Source: Xanthobacteraceae bacterium
GTDB taxonomy: Bacteria; Pseudomonadota; Alphaproteobacteria; Rhizobiales; Xanthobacteraceae
Length of the DNA stretch: 19,388 nucleotides
Direction of reading: 5' to 3'
NCBI GenBank assembly: GCA_030037185.1
Contig: JASHRR010001428.1
Coordinates: 1-19,388 of the forward strand
Position numbers and translations under genes: made by a program. The notes below the pieces were generated by a model that did not search any database, was not told where the DNA came from, and saw nothing but the letters and a program-made list of their open reading frames with translations. The stretch's first letter is position 1; each line of letters opens with the position of its first letter. This document shows, one piece after another, positions 15,533 to 19,388 of this stretch.

Positions 15533-15979
15533 TCACGCGGCTTTGGGGATTGGTTTTCCTTCCCGTCGCCGCGCCGAAACTGCCGAGCCAAACTCATGCA
15601 CGGCTTTGTCCTCGATGAGGAATCCGCGCCGTTCAAGCCCCGCGCAAACGTCCTGTCGCATGGCTTGTTTCAGCGGATCGAGCCACACCACCAGTAGCCC
15701 GCCGGGCCTCAGGAAGTCCGCAAGCCAATCAAGCGTCGTCTCGAGGGCATGGAGTGAACGTCGTCGCCAATCTACCAGCGCGACGTCGTATTGTCCGGCT
15801 GCCCGGCCGCAGTTGGCGGTTGATGCAACGTGAATGAAGCCGCGCCGATTGAGCTCAGAGGTAAGCTCAATGCTCTTCGAACCGGCAACGACGATTCGTT
15901 GCTGCTTGGAGCAACGTGCAAGGGCGATGATCGGCTCGAGGATGCGATCACCGGTGGGCACGGGATGCGAACGGGTCAT
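15533..15979 (-). CDS. Unknown small protein resembling a degenerate class I methyltransferase
   Basis: This protein has 148 residues and starts at ATG 15979. Its order of elements resembles a class I SAM-dependent methyltransferase core: a first strand RIVVAGSKSIEL (about 28-39), a middle strand YDVALVDWRRRS (64-75), then LADFLRPGGLLVVWLDP (86-102), which is the usual LxPGGxLV turn. The glycine-rich SAM loop is poor: only AGS stands where GxGxG is expected, and the protein is shorter than most such enzymes. It may be catalytically inactive or a truncated relative. No strong ribosome-binding site precedes the start. The small gene at 16120-16320 lies 140 bases upstream on the same strand, so the two could share a transcript. 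A real enzymatic function is not established. Confidence 0.6.
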   Translation of the reverse strand: MTRSHPVPTGDRILEPIIALARCSKQQRIVVAGSKSIELTSELNRRGFIHVASTANCGRAAGQYDVALVDWRRRSLHALETTLDWLADFLRPGGLLVVWLDPLKQAMRQDVCAGLERRGFLIEDKAVHEFGSAVSARRREGKPIPKAA

Positions 15980-16119
15980 GATGGGTCACCATTTCGAGTA
16001 CAATAGTGCTTTGAGGAAGGTGGAGGTGGTTGCGAACCGCCGGTGCGCGTCGGCGGCGCGATAGCCGGCGCGTGGATTCGCGAGACGCCGCGACTGCGAC
16101 CGCAGTCGGCGCCGCAGCG

Positions 16120-16320
16120 CTAGCCGTGACGTCTTTCGGTGGCCACGGCACCTGCCGTAGAGCCGATCGCCTGGCGCTGCGCCATCATTGCACGCGCTTC
16201 AACGATCGCCTCGAGAAACATGGAAACCAGAGCGAGAGTCCGCCGCGCCGCCCGGCCCGCCAGTTTCCCGGTGGCGCGAGTAAATGTGCTGATCGCGGGG
16301 TTGAGAATGAGAGAGGTCAC
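16120..16320 (-). CDS. Small hypothetical protein (66 residues)
   Basis: The frame starts at GTG 16320 with a good ribosome-binding site (AAAGGAA about 8 bases upstream), which sets the start better than an upstream TTG at 16386. The protein begins MTSLILNPAISTFTRATGKL, has a basic and amphipathic middle (AGRAARRTLALVSMFLEAIVEA) and ends with an Ala/Thr/Arg tail. It has no recognised domain. The helix around LALVSMFLEAIVEARAMMAQR could lie against a membrane or dimerise. It precedes the methyltransferase-like gene on the same strand. The good ribosome-binding site and clean composition argue that it is real; its function is unknown. Confidence 0.55.
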   Translation of the reverse strand: MTSLILNPAISTFTRATGKLAGRAARRTLALVSMFLEAIVEARAMMAQRQAIGSTAGAVATERRHG

Positions 16321-17404
16321 GGAAGTATTCCTTTTGTTGATTTTGGGGATTGCTCCGCGGAGGCCTTGCTGGGTGGTCACCGCCAAGGCATGTCAGTGCC
16401 TGGCGTCCAGCCTCAGATGTGGTCGCGAGCGCATATAAGTTCGAGGCGAAGAGAACCCCGTTCTCATAGGCAGCGCATAAAGATCAACGTCCGAACTGCT
16501 CGAAAGCGACCAGGTCGTCTGAGCGTTGCGTGGCAAGCAAATTGTGATGCCGCGGGCGTCGCGGCCGCGCCGGTCGACGACCAGTGCTGCCCGAGATCTT
16601 TAAATCTCACTTATGAATGACCGACTTCCTTTGCCTGAACATCTTTTGCGCTCACGGCGAGACACCTGTAATTGGGCTGCCGCGACATCGGATAGGATCG
16701 AAGAACGCGGCATCACCGACATGATCGCCGATATCGCGACGCCGCTGCCGACGTCACCTTGGATGGGGCTGCTGCGCTCGCGGGTCGTGTGGAGGCACAT
16801 TGCCGGCGAGGGGCCGACTGTCGTCACGACGAATACTCGCTCGTGCATGCGACCGGCGAAGCCATCGCGGCCTGACCTTCCGCACTGGACCAGCAGGCAA
16901 TTCCTGGGGGCGTCGTCTCAGTCGGATAGCTTCTGGCCAGGACCGAATTGAGGAGTTCTGACCCTTTATGGCCTCTATATACCGCGATGGGTCGTTCCCT
17001 CTCGTTTTCATATGACCTTGAAGCCATCTTACCGGCGCCGGTCGGAAGTCTTCAGGCTTGTCAGTTAGGACGGAGCCGGCGAGTTCAGGACCGAGGATCT
17101 CCCAAAAAAGCGATGATGGGAGAAAAGCTGATGACCGCCACCACGCCGCACACCGGGCGTCGCGGGGTAAATCCTCACTGCCGATCAAGGAGAAGGGCAG
17201 GATGCTGTGGCTTCGACGCAATGCCGGGCGTACTCACGTCCAGACTACAAGCGCTTTTGCACGCTGATCCTGGCGGCAGATCGGCCGCAGCCGCGACGGT
17301 GATCGCGCTGAAAAGCGCGATCTGGATCTTCTCACTGCAGCCAGTGAGCAATCGCGCTGCCGGCGACGAGCCAGCGATGTTCCAGACCCAACAAGGAGAG
17401 TGTT
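16321..17404. other. Gene-poor stretch, no recognisable gene
   Basis: About 1.1 kb with many short open frames on both strands, none with a motif. The best are a plus-strand 112-residue frame at 16613-16951, which has no ribosome-binding site, and a minus-strand 155-residue frame at 16754-17221 with Arg/Pro/Ser-rich composition. The stretch contains a perfect hairpin at 17301-17322 and a looser one near 17098-17120 (CTCCCA...TGGGAG). Promoters for the minus-strand small gene (16320) and the plus-strand small gene (17405) should be at its two ends, but no clear boxes were found. Confidence 0.45.
17301..17322. repeat. Perfect 9-bp hairpin with GAAA loop
   Basis: GATCGCGCT and AGCGCGATC pair perfectly around GAAA, a GNRA-type tetraloop in a plus-strand transcript. 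It lies 83 bases upstream of the start codon of the small gene at 17405. No T-run follows, so a normal terminator is unlikely. A leader structure or a small RNA element is possible. Confidence 0.55.
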
Positions 17405-17677
17405 ATGAATAAACCGGAACCTCCCTCGACGCGATTTCATTCGAGATCTGCGCTGTTCTTTATCGGTAGGAACAGCCGTGGCAATTGGGTTGCCCAAGAC
17501 CTGCAGCACCTTTCCGGCGGCCTATTTATTGACCGTGCGGCGGCGCTCCGGTACGCCCTTTTTGAAAATGGAAACCAACCTCAATCCGTCATTATGGTTC
17601 CGGGCGTCCTCGAGCTCGACCTGAATAGCGCACCGCGGATCGGGCAGCAGCCGCAGGCTCCTGCCGATCCGCGTTGA
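17405..17677 (+). CDS. Small conserved-looking hypothetical protein (90 residues)
   Basis: ATG 17405 is preceded by a strong ribosome-binding site, AAGGAGAG, with good spacing, so translation is likely. The protein reads like a compact soluble domain. After a polar start, FFIGRNSRGNWVAQD and GGLFIDRAAALRYALFENG are followed by SVIMVPGVLELDLN and a disordered tail. From memory it resembles a family of short uncharacterised proteins common in Bradyrhizobium-type genomes, often found in several copies. No enzyme motif is visible. There is no close partner gene: an IS110 transposase fragment follows and gene-free DNA precedes. A stress- or symbiosis-linked role cannot be supported from sequence alone. 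Confidence 0.75.
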   Translation: MNKPEPPSTRFHSRSALFFIGRNSRGNWVAQDLQHLSGGLFIDRAAALRYALFENGNQPQSVIMVPGVLELDLNSAPRIGQQPQAPADPR

Positions 17678-17762
17678 CGTCGTTCACAGTGGCCTGCCTG
17701 TGCATTGTATCTGATGGCAACGTGACGACGGAAGTACCTTGCGGACCACCACGGCGGACCTT

Positions 17763-18010
17763 CTGTGCTTGTCGGCGTTGGCTGGCGGTCAACGGCCAAA
17801 CCGCGGCCTTGCCGATCGGCGGGCCAAGGCGTCACCGGATCAACTGCGTGAGGCCCTTCGTGGCCGGGTGACAAAGCGCCATCGCTTCCTGCTGCGCCCT
17901 CATCTCAGCCAGATCGACGCTGTTGAAGCCGCCATGGCGACGATCGATGCGCAAGTGGAGCCCAACCTTGGGCCAACCGCCGTCGCGTTGATCACGTGGA
18001 TTTCGCCGCC
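17763..18010 (+). mobile_element. IS110-family transposase fragment
   Basis: One plus-strand frame here carries the middle part of an IS110-type transposase. ALAGGQRPNRGLADRRAKAS and then DQLREALRGRV, HRFLLRPHLSQIDAVEAAM, ATIDAQVEPNL and TAVALITWI match the family's linker pattern of LREALxGRxxxHHRFLLxLHLxQIDALxAAI followed by a stretch leading to the TIPG motif. The sequence diverges just at that motif. Both the N-terminal DEDD catalytic part and the C-terminal serine-bearing part are missing, and no element ends are visible. It is therefore a dead internal scrap left by an old insertion, lying between the small gene at 17405 and the methyltransferase gene at 18181. Confidence 0.65.
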
Positions 18011-18180
18011 TCGTTGCTCGGTCAAATTTCAAACGACGGATTTCAAAGGTAAGGCGAATTCAATGCTATTGTGGGCGTACGGCTCCCACCTTCATCAAAT
18101 CCAACCGCGCGGGCGACAAGGCAAGGAGCGATCGGAGAACTGACAGTAAGTGATGCGTGTGGATGAGAGGCAGCGCGCAA

Positions 18181-18951
18181 ATGCCAGCACAGACCAGATT
18201 CGTCGCCCACGCCAGCACGAAGAAGCTTCTGCGGATCGGCGGCCTACCGGCAGTATCAGCATTGTTTGCCGTCTCGCCCGCGCGGGTCGAGCAGCTGTTC
18301 TTCGACTATCGCATGAGGTCCCACGTAGAGGACCTCTGCGCGGCGCTCGCGCGCATGCGCAAGCCCTACCGCCAGGTCGGAGCCGATGAACTGGAGCGGG
18401 TTGCCGGCACCATGCTGCACGGCGGCGTCGTCGCCCTCGCGCAACCACGACCGGTACTTCCCCTCGATCTCGGGGCGGCGAAAGCTTGGGCCGGCGACGG
18501 CCGTTTGCTGCTGCTGCTCGACGGCGTCGCAAACCCGCACAATCTCGGCGCCATTGCCCGCACTGCTGCCTTCTTCGGCGTGCCTCGAATCGTCCTATCC
18601 GACCACCCCGCGCAGGCAAAGCCGTCAGACGCGAGCTATCGCGTCGCCGAAGGTGGCCTGGAATACCTGGAGCTGTACCGCTGCTTGCGCTTTGCTCAAA
18701 TGATGCGTGATTTGCGCGTAAGCTACCGGATCGTCGCTGCCGCGACTGACCAGGGACAACCGATGTCGGCCCTGCGCCGGGGCAAGCGGCCGTTCGCCTT
18801 GATACTTGGCAACGAGGAGCGCGGACTGCCCCGCGCCACGCTCGAGGTTTGCGACGAAATCATCACGATTCCGGGCTCTGGGGCCGTGCAATCGCTCAAC
18901 GTTGCGGCGAGTGCTGCAATCCTCCTCTATGCAATAGCCGCCGGCTGCTGA
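18181..18951 (+). CDS. TrmH/SpoU-family RNA 2'-O-ribose methyltransferase
   Basis: With ATG 18181 (GAGAGG about 10 bases upstream) the protein has 256 residues; GTG 18157 or ATG 18163 would add a few. An N-terminal substrate-binding domain (about 5-95, KLLRIGGLPAVSALFAVSPARV) precedes the SPOUT catalytic domain. The three family motifs are complete: motif 1 ANPHNLGAIARTA with Asn118 and Arg127, motif 2 LGNEERGLP (209-217), and motif 3 IPGSGAVQSLNVAASAA (about 230-246). The trefoil-knot enzyme uses SAM to methylate a ribose 2'-hydroxyl in rRNA or tRNA. The N-terminal domain resembles RlmB/YfiF-type members more than the shorter TrmH, but the target base cannot be fixed. It is followed 89 bases later, in the same direction, by an RlmM-like methyltransferase gene. 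Confidence 0.92.
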   Translation: MPAQTRFVAHASTKKLLRIGGLPAVSALFAVSPARVEQLFFDYRMRSHVEDLCAALARMRKPYRQVGADELERVAGTMLHGGVVALAQPRPVLPLDLGAAKAWAGDGRLLLLLDGVANPHNLGAIARTAAFFGVPRIVLSDHPAQAKPSDASYRVAEGGLEYLELYRCLRFAQMMRDLRVSYRIVAAATDQGQPMSALRRGKRPFALILGNEERGLPRATLEVCDEIITIPGSGAVQSLNVAASAAILLYAIAAGC

Positions 18952-19040
18952 TCGCCAGCTTCCTCGGCAGCCCAGAGGTTGTCTCGGCACAGAAAGGTTG
19001 ATCCAAGAGATTTCGGGGCTACCATGCACGCGAGGCCCCG

Positions 19041-19388
19041 ATGCCCGGGCCTGGGCGATCCTCGATTCTCACCTTGCCTGACCTCACCGGCTATCTGGCC
19101 CCTGACGGTTTCCTCGCAGAGCTCCAAAACGAATTGGGTCCCTCTGCGCGCGAAGCCTACGGCAACCTCGTTCTGGCAATCGGCGCTCAGGCACCGGTCG
19201 CCTGGGTCGCCAATGTGTGGCATAGCCCGATCGAGATACCGATCGCTTCGATCGGCGACGCTGCCAAGAAACTGCGAGCCATCCAGCGCAACTGGGCACT
19301 CTATTCCGTTGCTCACCATCGACGGGCGGCGCTGATCGCCGACAAGCTGCCGAAGGTGTCCGCCAAGCCCTTGACCTTTGGCGCAGCC
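19041..19388 (+). CDS. RlmM/FtsJ-like RNA methyltransferase, N-terminal part (cut by window edge)
   Basis: The first 116 residues are visible, starting at ATG 19041 with GAGG five bases upstream. The sequence TLPDLTGYLAPDGFLAELQ, then WVANVWHSPIEIP, KLRAIQRNWALYSVAHHRRA and IADKLPKVSAKPL resembles the N-terminal substrate-binding part of alphaproteobacterial RlmM-type proteins. These methylate a cytidine ribose of 23S rRNA with a C-terminal Rossmann SAM domain, which lies beyond the window here. The assignment depends on recalled resemblance of the RAIQRNWALY-HHRRA region; the catalytic motifs cannot be seen. Its position after another 2'-O-methyltransferase gene in the same direction fits an rRNA modification role. 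Confidence 0.68.
   Translation, partial: MPGPGRSSILTLPDLTGYLAPDGFLAELQNELGPSAREAYGNLVLAIGAQAPVAWVANVWHSPIEIPIASIGDAAKKLRAIQRNWALYSVAHHRRAALIADKLPKVSAKPLTFGAA

Noticed and set aside
16613..16951. Plus-strand 112-codon frame in the gene-poor stretch
   Set aside because: No ribosome-binding site precedes the ATG, the third-position GC pattern is mixed, and no motif is present.
16754..17221. Minus-strand 155-codon frame
   Set aside because: It overlaps other equally weak frames, has Arg/Pro/Ser-rich content and carries no domain signal.

Overview
The window looks like a piece of chromosome from a GC-rich alphaproteobacterium, most likely of the Bradyrhizobium/Rhodopseudomonas group. This rests on the codon use, a DivK-like single-domain regulator, a cyclase-type response regulator, an alphaproteobacterial-style RlmM start, an IS110-type transposase scrap, and small proteins that resemble uncharacterised bradyrhizobial ones. 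The assignment is by pattern recognition only. No tRNA, rRNA or CRISPR was seen.

Left part (1-4862, minus strand): the start of a periplasmic c-type cytochrome runs off the left edge. Next is a signalling cluster read leftward: a membrane sensor kinase (Cache-HAMP-GAF-HisKA-HATPase), a stand-alone receiver protein overlapping it by ATGA, and a response regulator fused to a class III nucleotide cyclase. About 410 bp upstream of the kinase lies a near-ideal CRP-type palindrome (TGTGA-N6-TCACA at 5274-5289), so the cluster may both make cAMP and be controlled by it. This link is an inference.

Middle part (5900-15012): a complete tripartite efflux system is read leftward in the unusual order RND pump, membrane fusion protein, outer-membrane lipoprotein. 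An OmpR-type regulator and its sensor kinase are encoded divergently to the right (12800-15012) and probably control the pump. Between pump and regulator lie a CTAG-rich tandem repeat and the decayed remnant of a second RND pump. The remnant still has an AGGAGG ribosome-binding site, but it has frameshifts and an internal deletion of about 1.7 kb.

Right part (15013-19388): this is mostly gene-poor, scarred DNA. It holds a short direct repeat, a frameshifted fragment resembling the Rossmann start of a saccharopine-dehydrogenase-like protein, a degenerate methyltransferase-like gene, two small unknown genes and a fragment of an IS110-family transposase. It ends with two RNA 2'-O-methyltransferase genes read rightward: a complete TrmH/SpoU-family gene and the start of an RlmM-like gene cut by the right edge.
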